Shown here piece after piece: positions 19,101 through 27,051 of a stretch of DNA of 64,000 bases (its first letter is position 1; each line of letters opens with the position of its first letter). Source of the DNA: Aminobacter aganoensis (GTDB lineage Bacteria > Pseudomonadota > Alphaproteobacteria > Rhizobiales > Rhizobiaceae); contig NZ_JACHOU010000007.1 in assembly GCF_014206975.1 (NCBI RefSeq), positions 1-64,000 on the forward strand, read 5' to 3'. Below the pieces are notes generated by a model, which searched no databases, was not told the DNA's origin, and worked only from the letters and a program-made list of their open reading frames with translations. The position numbers and the translations under genes are program-made.

Positions 19101-21278
19101 ATGACCAAGACCTATGAAAGCGTGGCCGGCCTTTCGGTCCACCCGGCGCTGCGCGCCTTCGTCGAGCAGGAGGTGCTGCCGTCGGCGCGCCTTGAGCCAG
19201 CAGCGTTCTGGACCGGCCTCTCGGAGATCATCCGCGACCTCGCGCCCAGGCATCACGAGCTGCTCGCCATCCGCGGCGACCTCCAGGCCAAGATCGACGC
19301 CTGGCATCTGGAGCGCAAGGGCAAGCCGCATGACGCAGCCGGCTACGAGCAGTTCCTGCGCGACATCGGCTATCTGGTGCCGGCACCCGCGGCCGACGCC
19401 TACCAGGTCGCGACCAAGAACGTCGACGCCGAGATCGGCACCATCGCCGGCCCGCAGCTGGTGGTGCCGCTGTCCAATGCGCGCTACGCCCTGAACGCCG
19501 CCAATGCGCGCTGGGGTTCGCTCTACGACGCGTTCTATGGCACCGACGCCATCGCCGAGAGCGACGGCGCCGAACGCAGCAAGAGCTTCAATCCTGTTCG
19601 CGCAGGCCGCGTCATCGCCCGCGTGCGCGAATTCCTCGACCAGGCCGTGCCGCTGGCACAGGGCAGCCATGCCGACGCCACCGCCTACATCATCGAGCGT
19701 GGCAAGCTGCAGGTGAGCCTCGCCGACGGCAGCAAGACCGGGCTCAGGTCGGCTGGCCAGCTTGCCGGCTTCACCGGTCCGCGCCATGAGCCCAGGAGCG
19801 TGCTCCTGGTCAACAACGGCCTGCACATCGAGCTGGTGTTCGATCGCGAGCACCAGGTCGGCGCGCTCGATTCCGCCGGCATATCGGATGTCGTCATCGA
19901 GGCGGCGATCTCGATCATCATGGACCTCGAGGACGCGGTTTCGGCCGTCGATGCCGAGGACAAGGTCACCGTCTACCGCAACTGGCAGCGCCTGATGGAC
20001 GGCAGCCTGAGCTCGGAATTCACCAGGGACGGCAAGACCATCACCCGCAAGCTGGTCGAGGACCGCGTCTTCACCGCGCCCGGCGGCGGCAAGCTGACGC
20101 TCAACGGCCGCTCGACGATGCTGGTGCGCAATGTCGGCCACCACATGTTCACCGACGCCGTGCTCGACGAGGCCGGCAATCCGGTGCCCGAGGCGATCCT
20201 CGACGCGGCGATCACCGTGGCCAGTGCTGCCCAGGACATCCGCGGCGAAAACGCGGTGCGCAACAGCCGCACCGGCTCGGTCTATGTCGTCAAGCCCAAG
20301 ATGCACGGTCCAGACGAGGTCGGCCTGTCGGATGCGCTGTTCAAGCGCATCGAAGAACTCGTCGGCCTGCCGAAATACACCATGAAGATCGGCGTCATGG
20401 ACGAGGAGCGCCGCACCTCGGCCAACCTTGCAGCCTGCCTGTCCAAGGTGCGCGACCGCACGGTGTTCATCAACACCGGCTTCCTCGACCGCACCGGCGA
20501 CGAGATCCACACCTCGATGGAAGCCGGCCCGATGATGCGCAAGGCCGAGATGGCATCGGCGACCTGGCTCACGGCCTATGAGGCGAACAATGTCGATGTC
20601 GGCATCGCCCGCAACCTGCCGGGCCGGGCCCAGATCGGCAAGGGCATGTGGGCGGCACCCGACCAGATGGCGGCGCTGCTCGACAAGAAGGTCGCCCACC
20701 CCGGCGCCGGCGCCAGCACCGCCTGGGTGCCGACCCCGACGGCAGCAGCATTGCACGCCCTGCACTATCACCTCGTCGACGTGGCGGCCGTACAGGACCA
20801 GTTGCGCGGCAAGGAGCAGACCTCGCTGACCGACCTGCTGACCATTCCGCTGGCAACGCGCAGCTACACGACCGAGGAGATCCAGACCGAGCTCGAAAAC
20901 AACCTGCAGGGCCTGCTCGGTTATGTCGTGCGCTGGGTCGGCCAGGGCGTCGGCGTCTCGACGGTGCCTGATCTCGACAATGTGCGCCTGATGGAAGACC
21001 GCGCGACGCTGCGGATCGCCTCGCAGCACGTCGCCAACTGGCTGTGCCACGGCATCGTCGGCGAGGCCGGGGTGCGCGAGACGATGCAGCGCATGGCAGC
21101 CGTGGTCGACAGGCAGAATGCGGACACGGAAGGCTACAAGCCGCTGGCGCCCCGCTTCGACAGCCCGGCCTTCAAGGCGGCCGAAGACCTGGTGTTCACC
21201 GGCCGGACCCAGCCCAGCGGCTACACCGAGCATGTGCTGCATGCCCGCCGCCGCGAAGCCAAGGCGCTGTCTGCCTGA
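19101..21278 (+). CDS. glcB: Malate synthase G
   Basis: The 725-residue enzyme condenses glyoxylate with acetyl-CoA to malate. Length and motifs match isoform G: LVNNGLHIEL, the acidic metal-site segment IIMDLEDAVSAVDAEDK, RNSRTGSVYVVKPKMHG and AGASTAWVPTPTAAALHALHYH. The start is the ATG at 19101, with AAGGAGC seven bases upstream; an in-frame ATG at 18969 lies across the operator-like sites. It is monocistronic, ended by the hairpin at 21299. Next to allantoin-degrading genes it plausibly disposes of the glyoxylate released from ureidoglycolate. Confidence 0.96.
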   Translation: MTKTYESVAGLSVHPALRAFVEQEVLPSARLEPAAFWTGLSEIIRDLAPRHHELLAIRGDLQAKIDAWHLERKGKPHDAAGYEQFLRDIGYLVPAPAADAYQVATKNVDAEIGTIAGPQLVVPLSNARYALNAANARWGSLYDAFYGTDAIAESDGAERSKSFNPVRAGRVIARVREFLDQAVPLAQGSHADATAYIIERGKLQVSLADGSKTGLRSAGQLAGFTGPRHEPRSVLLVNNGLHIELVFDREHQVGALDSAGISDVVIEAAISIIMDLEDAVSAVDAEDKVTVYRNWQRLMDGSLSSEFTRDGKTITRKLVEDRVFTAPGGGKLTLNGRSTMLVRNVGHHMFTDAVLDEAGNPVPEAILDAAITVASAAQDIRGENAVRNSRTGSVYVVKPKMHGPDEVGLSDALFKRIEELVGLPKYTMKIGVMDEERRTSANLAACLSKVRDRTVFINTGFLDRTGDEIHTSMEAGPMMRKAEMASATWLTAYEANNVDVGIARNLPGRAQIGKGMWAAPDQMAALLDKKVAHPGAGASTAWVPTPTAAALHALHYHLVDVAAVQDQLRGKEQTSLTDLLTIPLATRSYTTEEIQTELENNLQGLLGYVVRWVGQGVGVSTVPDLDNVRLMEDRATLRIASQHVANWLCHGIVGEAGVRETMQRMAAVVDRQNADTEGYKPLAPRFDSPAFKAAEDLVFTGRTQPSGYTEHVLHARRREAKALSA

Positions 21279-21298
21279 ACGATCTACCTGGCATTGCC

Positions 21299-21327
21299 AA
21301 AGGCCCCGCGACGAGCGGGGCCTTTTT
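21299..21327 (+). terminator. Rho-independent terminator of glcB
   Basis: An 11-bp perfect stem (AAAGGCCCCGC at 21299-21309 with GCGGGGCCTTT at 21315-21325) and a 5-base loop are followed by a T-run, 20 bp after the glcB stop. Confidence 0.88.
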
Positions 21328-21411
21328 GCGTGGTGCGACATGCCCACGGCTTGCGTGGCCTGCCCGGCTGATGGAATGTCGAGCGAGAAGCAAATCGGCC
21401 GGGAGTGCACC

Positions 21412-22965
21412 ATGGGCACCGGAATCCACCACATCACGCTCATCACCCGCAAGGTGCAGGCCAATGTCGACTTCTATGTCGGCTTTCTCGGGCTGAGGCT
21501 GGTCAAGCAAACCGGCGGCTATGAGGACGCGACCCAGCTTCACTTGTTCTATGGCGACGGCGCGGCCAATCCGGGCACGCTGATCACCTTCCTGGTCTGG
21601 GAGGATGGCGCCCGGGGGCGCGTCGGCCATGGCCAGCCGAGCGAAATCTCGCTCGCCATCGAGCCGTCGAGCATCGGCTTCTGGTTGACCCGGGCACTGT
21701 CCCACCATGTCGAGATATCAGGCCCGGTCGACGAGATGGGCGAGCCGACGCTCAGGCTCAAGGATCCCGACGGGGTGATCGTCAAGCTCGTCGGCATCGG
21801 CGGCTTTGCCGCGACCGATGTCTGGGAGGGCAGCGGAGTGCCTGCCGATCACGCGATCCGGCGCATCCGCGGCGCCACCATCATGAGCGAAGTGCCGGAG
21901 ATGACGGAGAGCTTCGTCGCCCGGCATTTCGGCTATCAGCCGACGGAAAGCACCGAGTTCATCCGGCGTCTCGTCTCCGACAGCGGCGACGTCATCGACA
22001 TCAGGGATGCCAAGGGTTTCTGGACGAGCGCGCCGGGCACCGGCACCATCGACCACATCGCCTTCCGTGCCGGCGACATCGACGAGGTCGAACGGGTCCA
22101 TGGCGAACTCGGATCCAGCAATTCGACCATCACCAATGTGCACGACCGCAAGTATTTCTACTCGCTCTATGTCCGCGAACCGGGCGGCACACTGTTCGAG
22201 CTGGCGACCGACGGTCCCGGCATGGCGATCGACGAGCCGGCCGAAACGATGGGCACGCAGCTCTTCGTGCCGCCGGAACGCGCCGACAAGATCGACGAAC
22301 TGGTGACGATGCTGCCGCAATTCTCCTGGCCGGGCGAGGAGCGGGTGATCTATCGCGACCTGCCCTTCGTCCACCGCTTCTACACGCCGAAAGATGCCGA
22401 CGGCCGCGTCATCGTCCTGCTGCACGGCTCGGGCGGCAACGAGACCAGCCTTTTGCCGTTTGCCGCCAAGGCCGCGCCGCGCGCGACATTGCTCGCCCTG
22501 CGCGGCCGCGCCACCGACGAGGGCACGCCACGCTGGTTCCGCCGGCATTCGGCCAACACGTTCGACCAGGCCGACATCAAGTCGGAGGCGGAAGCGCTCG
22601 CCGCTTTCATCGAGGACGCCATCGAGGCTTACCGCATCGATCCCGAAAAGCTCGTCTTCCTCGGCCACTCCAACGGCGCCAACATGATCGCCGCAACCAT
22701 GCTGCTTCACCCGCATGTGATCCGCCGCGCGGCGCTGCTGAGGCCGGCGATGGTGCTGGAGCAGCCGCCGGCCGCCGATCTGTCGGACGTGGATGCGCTG
22801 CTCGTCGCCGGGAACGTCGACGTGTTCAGCAATTTCGGCCCCGATCTCGCCGCGCTGCTGCGCGACGCCGGTGCCAAGGTCGACGCCCGCACGATCGCCT
22901 CGGGCCATGCCTTCGAGGCGGCCGATGCCGAGATCGTCGGCAACTGGATCGCCGCGCGCGACTGA
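21412..22965 (+). CDS. Ring-cleavage-type VOC protein fused to an MhqD-like serine esterase
   Basis: The 517-residue protein has two parts. Residues 1 to about 310 hold two glyoxalase/VOC modules like hydroquinone-type ring-cleaving dioxygenases (MhqO/LinE/PcpA group). Candidate metal ligands are His in GIHHITLI, His in TIDHIAFRAGD and Glu in GTLFELATDGPG. Residues about 325-517 form an alpha/beta hydrolase with HGSGGNE (oxyanion loop), the nucleophile elbow FLGHSNGAN, Asp in AGNVDVF and His in SGHAFEAAD. In Bacillus the equivalents MhqO and MhqD are separate proteins of a quinone-response operon. The start at ATG 21412 has GGGAG six bases upstream. It probably detoxifies (hydro)quinones by ring opening and hydrolysis of the product; this is inferred from family. 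Confidence 0.85.
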   Translation: MGTGIHHITLITRKVQANVDFYVGFLGLRLVKQTGGYEDATQLHLFYGDGAANPGTLITFLVWEDGARGRVGHGQPSEISLAIEPSSIGFWLTRALSHHVEISGPVDEMGEPTLRLKDPDGVIVKLVGIGGFAATDVWEGSGVPADHAIRRIRGATIMSEVPEMTESFVARHFGYQPTESTEFIRRLVSDSGDVIDIRDAKGFWTSAPGTGTIDHIAFRAGDIDEVERVHGELGSSNSTITNVHDRKYFYSLYVREPGGTLFELATDGPGMAIDEPAETMGTQLFVPPERADKIDELVTMLPQFSWPGEERVIYRDLPFVHRFYTPKDADGRVIVLLHGSGGNETSLLPFAAKAAPRATLLALRGRATDEGTPRWFRRHSANTFDQADIKSEAEALAAFIEDAIEAYRIDPEKLVFLGHSNGANMIAATMLLHPHVIRRAALLRPAMVLEQPPAADLSDVDALLVAGNVDVFSNFGPDLAALLRDAGAKVDARTIASGHAFEAADAEIVGNWIAARD

Positions 22966-23003
22966 AGGCCCAGGTGGCGTGTGAGGCTCGGGGAAGCCCG
23001 GCC

Positions 23004-23324
23004 TCAGTACTGCTCGCGCGGCAGGTGAACGACCAGCCCGTCGAGCGCCTCCGACATCTTGAGCTGGCAGGTCAGCCTGCTGCGCTCGGTCGGGTTCATC
23101 AGGCACTCGATCATGCCCTGCTCGGATTCGTCGGGTGCCGGCAGGCGTTCGGTCCAGCTCTGGTCGACATAGCAATGGCAGGTGCCGCAGGCACAGGAAC
23201 CGCCGCATTCGGCGAGGATCTGGTCGATGCCGTTGGCGACCGCCACGGACATGACGCTCTGGCCCTGCTGGGCGGTGAGTTCGGTCGCCTGTCCGTCGGC
23301 GTCGATGAAGGTTACGCGGTACAT
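23004..23324 (-). CDS. [2Fe-2S] ferredoxin, adrenodoxin/putidaredoxin type
   Basis: This 106-residue electron carrier has the cluster cysteines Cys40-X5-Cys46-X2-Cys49 and Cys86 (LTCQL), the spacing of P450-reducing ferredoxins. Two further cysteines, Cys44 and Cys51, flank the cluster loop. It lies 16 bp downstream of the P450 gene on the same strand and is presumably its redox partner. No ferredoxin reductase gene is nearby, so one must be supplied from elsewhere. The start was chosen at MYRVTFIDADG, where the ferredoxin fold begins. Confidence 0.92.
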   Translation of the reverse strand: MYRVTFIDADGQATELTAQQGQSVMSVAVANGIDQILAECGGSCACGTCHCYVDQSWTERLPAPDESEQGMIECLMNPTERSRLTCQLKMSEALDGLVVHLPREQY

Positions 23325-23340
23325 CAGGAATACTCCGGGA

Positions 23341-24594
23341 TCAGGCAGGCGTGAGAGCCAGGCGCAGCGCCTTGGGGCCGCGCACGGACAGGCCGCGCTT
23401 ATATTGCGGCTCGGCCTCGGCAAGCGCGATCGACGACAGGCGCGTGAGCAAGGTGGTGAAGATCACCTCCATGTCGAGGCGGGCGAGGTGGTTGCCGAGG
23501 CAGAAATGGGCGCCGCCGCCAAAGGCGAGGTGACGGTTTGGGTTGCGGCCGGCGTCGAAGACATCAGCATCGCCGCCGAAGGCGGCCGGATCGCGGTTGG
23601 CCGCGCCATAGAGCAGGCCGAACTTGGTGCCGCGCGGGAACGACTTGCCGCCGACCACGCAGTCGGCGGTGGCGTAGCGGTGGAAGAAGGGCAGCGGCGA
23701 TTCGAAACGGAACATCTCCTGGATCGCGGTGTGGATCAGGGCGGGGTCGTGGCGCAGCCGCGCCATCTGGTCAGGAAAGCGCAACAGCGCGTGCATGCCC
23801 GAACCGAGCACGTCGATGGTCGAGCCGTGGCCGGCCATCAGGATCAGCATGCAGGTCGAGACCAGCTCATCCTCGTTGAGGTGGCCGGCGTCCTGCGCCG
23901 CGATCAGGCGAGTGATCAGATCCTCCTGCGGCGCAGCGCGGCGCTCGGCCATCAGCTTGAGCAGATAGTGGTAGAACTCGGTCGTCGCCTGCTCCGCCAA
24001 CGCCTTGCGCGCGTCGGAACGGTCGATGTCGAAGAACTGCACCACGCGCTCCGACCAGACGCGCAACTGCGGGCAGTCCTCGTCGGGCACGCCGAGCACA
24101 CGGCCGATGATGTGGCCCGGCACCTGGGCGGCGAGGTCCTCGACGAAGTCGATCTCGCCCTTGTCGATCAGGCTGTCGACGAGCCTGTCGACGAAACTCT
24201 GGATCATCGTGCGCTGGCGGGCGATGAAGGCCGGCGTGAACTCGCGGAACACCTGCTTACGCAGCCGGTCATGCACCGGACCATCACTGTCGAGCATGGA
24301 GAACTGGACGAAGCGCTGGTGGTGCGGCATGTCGAGCCAGTTCTGCAGGCGCTTCTGCTCGGTGATCTCTTCCTCGGACATGAAGAATTCGGGCGAGCGC
24401 ACCATCGAGATGTCGCGGGCGATGCCAGCAACATCGTCGAAGCGCGTCACCAGCCACATGTCGAAATCGGCGAAGAACTGCGGCTCGCCCTTGTCGCGCA
24501 GCGCGGCATAGGCGGGATAGGGGTTCTGGGCGAAGGTGGCCGACAAGGGCTCGAAAGCCGTGCCGTGTTCGCTTGCCTTCGGGGTAGCGGTCAT
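23341..24594 (-). CDS. Cytochrome P450
   Basis: The 417-residue soluble class I P450 monooxygenase has the I-helix oxygen-activation motif LMAGHGST (about residue 245), the K-helix ExxR within EMFRFESPL, and the heme-binding loop FGGGAHFCLG with the Cys ligand (about residue 365). It forms an operon with the ferredoxin gene downstream and diverges from an AraC regulator that may control it. The substrate cannot be deduced. The MhqO-MhqD-like fusion beyond the ferredoxin hints at aromatic compounds, but it is on the other strand. Confidence 0.95.
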   Translation of the reverse strand: MTATPKASEHGTAFEPLSATFAQNPYPAYAALRDKGEPQFFADFDMWLVTRFDDVAGIARDISMVRSPEFFMSEEEITEQKRLQNWLDMPHHQRFVQFSMLDSDGPVHDRLRKQVFREFTPAFIARQRTMIQSFVDRLVDSLIDKGEIDFVEDLAAQVPGHIIGRVLGVPDEDCPQLRVWSERVVQFFDIDRSDARKALAEQATTEFYHYLLKLMAERRAAPQEDLITRLIAAQDAGHLNEDELVSTCMLILMAGHGSTIDVLGSGMHALLRFPDQMARLRHDPALIHTAIQEMFRFESPLPFFHRYATADCVVGGKSFPRGTKFGLLYGAANRDPAAFGGDADVFDAGRNPNRHLAFGGGAHFCLGNHLARLDMEVIFTTLLTRLSSIALAEAEPQYKRGLSVRGPKALRLALTPA

Positions 24595-24766
24595 CCGACG
24601 CTCCAGTCATGGATTTTCGGCAGCAAGGAGGCCGCCACCATCCAGTCTAACGGCAATGGCGGCGAGATGAATGCATGCCACTCGCACGATGCTGGATAAA
24701 ACTCGCATCTCGATTTGCGCGCAGGTACAGTAGGCGAAACCCTCCGACAGCCATCCCTGCGCAAAA

Positions 24767-25612
24767 ATGACCAACCAGACGGACGAAAGCAATTCGATCT
24801 TCTTCCACACGCCGGGCCGGCATGCGGATGCCTTTCCCTACAAGATCCTTGTCGCCGGCCGCACGCATTTCGGCCATCGCGACGGCCTCGTCACCAGGCG
24901 CTTCCACCACCATACGCTGATCTGCACCCTGTCCGGCCAGGGCCTGATCGAGACCGGCGGCAGCCGGGCGGCGGCCGGGCCGCGCACCATCGCGTGGCTC
25001 GACACGTCGATGTCATATGCCCATGGCTGCCACCCCGACGCCGACCACTGGCGCTATCTCTGGATGAGCATCGAGGGCCATGGGCTCGACGCGGTGTTCT
25101 CGTTCCTCCGTGTTGCCGGCAACCCGCTGTTTGCAACACCAGGCGAAAGCGCCGCCTCAGGCTTCGAGCGTGCCATCCAGAACCTCGCCCGGCGCGGGCA
25201 GACGACCGACGCCATTTCGAGCGCCGTCGTCGCCCGGCTTGTCGAAACGCTCGTCGCCGAACGCGGCGAGCAGGACAGCTCGGAAGATCGCGGCGAACGC
25301 GTGCTGCGGGTGATGCGCGAGGTGCGCGCCGACATCGCGCGCAACTGGCCCATCGAGGAACTGGCCGCGATCTCCAACCTCAGCGCCTCGCAACTGCACC
25401 GGCAGTTCAAGCAAAAGACCGGCACGACGCCGATGGACTGGATCCGCCACGAGCGCATGAACCTGGCCAAGCGCCTGCTGATCGCACCCGACATCAAGAT
25501 CGCTGCCGTGGCGCTGAGCTGCGGCTATGCCGATCCCTATCATTTCAGCCGCGACTTCCGCCGCATCGCCGGCCAGTCGCCAAGCGAGTTCAGGCGGGCG
25601 CAGGGGCAATAG
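24767..25612 (+). CDS. AraC-family transcriptional regulator
   Basis: The 281-residue protein has an N-terminal cupin-like sensing domain (about 10-150; RTHFGHRDG, FHHHTLICTLSGQG) and a C-terminal double helix-turn-helix (about 185-280; IEELAAISNLSASQLHRQFK and VALSCGYADPYHFSRDFRR). It is divergently transcribed from the P450-ferredoxin operon across a 172-bp gap, the usual layout of a local activator. The gene begins with ATG at 24767; I see only a weak ribosome site. Confidence 0.9.
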   Translation: MTNQTDESNSIFFHTPGRHADAFPYKILVAGRTHFGHRDGLVTRRFHHHTLICTLSGQGLIETGGSRAAAGPRTIAWLDTSMSYAHGCHPDADHWRYLWMSIEGHGLDAVFSFLRVAGNPLFATPGESAASGFERAIQNLARRGQTTDAISSAVVARLVETLVAERGEQDSSEDRGERVLRVMREVRADIARNWPIEELAAISNLSASQLHRQFKQKTGTTPMDWIRHERMNLAKRLLIAPDIKIAAVALSCGYADPYHFSRDFRRIAGQSPSEFRRAQGQ

Positions 25613-25712
25613 CGGCTCGACGACGATCGCTGGCCCAGTGCCTGCCCCGTCGACATGCCACTTCGTTTCGGGCAGGCTGCGGACCTCGCCCCACCAGCAC
25701 GAGCGCACCGAC

Positions 25713-26519
25713 ATGACGTCCAAGCCAGCGGTCTACGAATTCAACGCGGCCATCGTGCGCGAGCCGGCTCGGTCGGTTGTCAACGGCCTGCGCGCCGACG
25801 ACCGCGGCAACCCGACCTTCGACGGCGTCAAGGCCGAGCATGCGGCCTATGTCGCGGCGATGCGCGCCGCAGGCGTGGAGGTGACGGCGCTGCCGGCGCT
25901 TGAGGCGTTTCCCGATTCGATCTTCGTCGAGGACCCGGCGCTGGTGTTTCCCGAAGGGGCGATCCTGCTTCGGCCCGGCGCCGAGACGCGCGTCAGGGAA
26001 ACCGTCGAGATCGCACCCACGCTGAAGGCCATGTTCGGCACCGTGGTCGACCTGCCCACGCCCGGCTATGCCGATGGCGGCGACGTGCTGACGACGCCGA
26101 GAAGCGTGATGATCGGGCTGTCGGCCCGCACCGACCGGGCTGGTGCCGAAGGGCTGATCGCCAGCCTCGACCGGCTCGGGCGCAAGGGCGAGATCGTGCA
26201 GACGCCGGAAGGCGTGCTGCATTTCAAGAGCGACTGTTCGCTGCTCGACGGCGAGACCATGCTGTCAACGAAGCGGCTTGCGCGCTCGGGTGTGTTCAAG
26301 GATTTCCGCGAGGTGCTCATCCCCGAGGGCGAGGAGCCGGCGGCCAACGCGCTGCGCGTCAACGACGTGGTGATGGTCGGGGCGGATTACCCCCGGACCA
26401 TCGAGATGCTCGACAAGCTCGGCTACCAGGTGGTCGCGCTCAAGACCACCGAGATCGGCAAGATCGACGCCGGCCTGTCCTGCATGTCGCTGCGCTGGCA
26501 CCGCGGCCAACGCCTTTGA
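25713..26519 (+). CDS. Dimethylarginine dimethylaminohydrolase (DDAH)-like amidinohydrolase
   Basis: This 268-residue protein of the guanidine-modifying (arginine deiminase/DDAH) superfamily hydrolyses N-omega-methylated arginine to citrulline and methylamine, or a related guanidino substrate. Visible active-site elements are the substrate-binding DSIFVEDPA, ADGGDVL, the catalytic His in GVLHFKSDCSLLDG and the C-terminal nucleophile Cys in GLSCMSLRW. The start at ATG 25713 is where homology begins; an earlier ATG at 25527 lies inside the AraC gene. It could release nitrogen for the catabolic genes around it. Confidence 0.88.
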   Translation: MTSKPAVYEFNAAIVREPARSVVNGLRADDRGNPTFDGVKAEHAAYVAAMRAAGVEVTALPALEAFPDSIFVEDPALVFPEGAILLRPGAETRVRETVEIAPTLKAMFGTVVDLPTPGYADGGDVLTTPRSVMIGLSARTDRAGAEGLIASLDRLGRKGEIVQTPEGVLHFKSDCSLLDGETMLSTKRLARSGVFKDFREVLIPEGEEPAANALRVNDVVMVGADYPRTIEMLDKLGYQVVALKTTEIGKIDAGLSCMSLRWHRGQRL

Positions 26520-26645
26520 TCGGCATGCCGTCCCTGAGCGTCGGCAAGTATTGGTCAAGCTTCGCTACAATGTAGGGATCGCGACAACGGACCGGGCGGT
26601 TTGCGACAATCGCAACCGACGAGACGTCCGACAGCAACAGATCAA

Positions 26646-26675
26646 TTGACAAGGCTTCCGCCGGCTGTCTAGTCT
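26646..26675 (+). promoter_or_regulatory. Candidate promoter of the cobalamin uptake operon
   Basis: TTGACA (26646-26651) and TAGTCT (26670-26675) are spaced by 18 bp. Transcription would begin close to 26682, exactly where the riboswitch fold begins. Confidence 0.5.
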
Positions 26676-26680
26676 CGACC

Positions 26681-26865
26681 CCGGAATCGGTTCCACCGAA
26701 AGGTGGATGAAAAGGGAACACGGTGAGGCCGAAGGCCAAATCCGCGACTGCCCCCGCAACTGTAACCGTTGAGCCTCTTCCATCATGCCACTGAACGCAT
26801 TCGTGCGTTCGGGAAGGCGGAAGAAGGCTATGACACGGAAGTCAGGAGACCTGCCCGTTCCGGTC
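26681..26865 (+). promoter_or_regulatory. Cobalamin (B12) riboswitch
   Basis: Conserved aptamer segments appear in order: GGTTCC near 26689, AAAGGGAACACGGTGAGGCC (26710-26729), the core CTGCCCCCGCAACTGTAA (26748-26765), GCCACTG (26787-26793), GGGAAGGCGG (26811-26820) and the 3' AAGTCAGGAGACCTGCCC (26839-26856). Together these identify an adenosylcobalamin-class riboswitch. It precedes the BtuB-BtuFCD operon, so high cobalamin should switch the operon off, probably by hiding the ribosome site. Confidence 0.95.
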
Positions 26866-27051
26866 ACCCATGCTTGTCCACGGGGTGTGGTCAGGCGCGG
26901 TCGCCCGTGGCGGTGACATTGAAAAGTGTTGCCGCATGCGGAAGGCCGCCGGGTCGATCTTGTCCCAATGTCTGCCTGCCGACCTGTCTTGCCTGCGGTT
27001 TGGAACCGGGTGCGATGCCTGTCGCGCCCACCGAACCATTTGGGGGCAGAA

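Noticed and set aside
19050-21464. An 804-codon minus-strand open frame opposite malate synthase
   Set aside because: It mirrors glcB codon periodicity, has no ribosome site, and its protein resembles no family. glcB itself is unambiguous.
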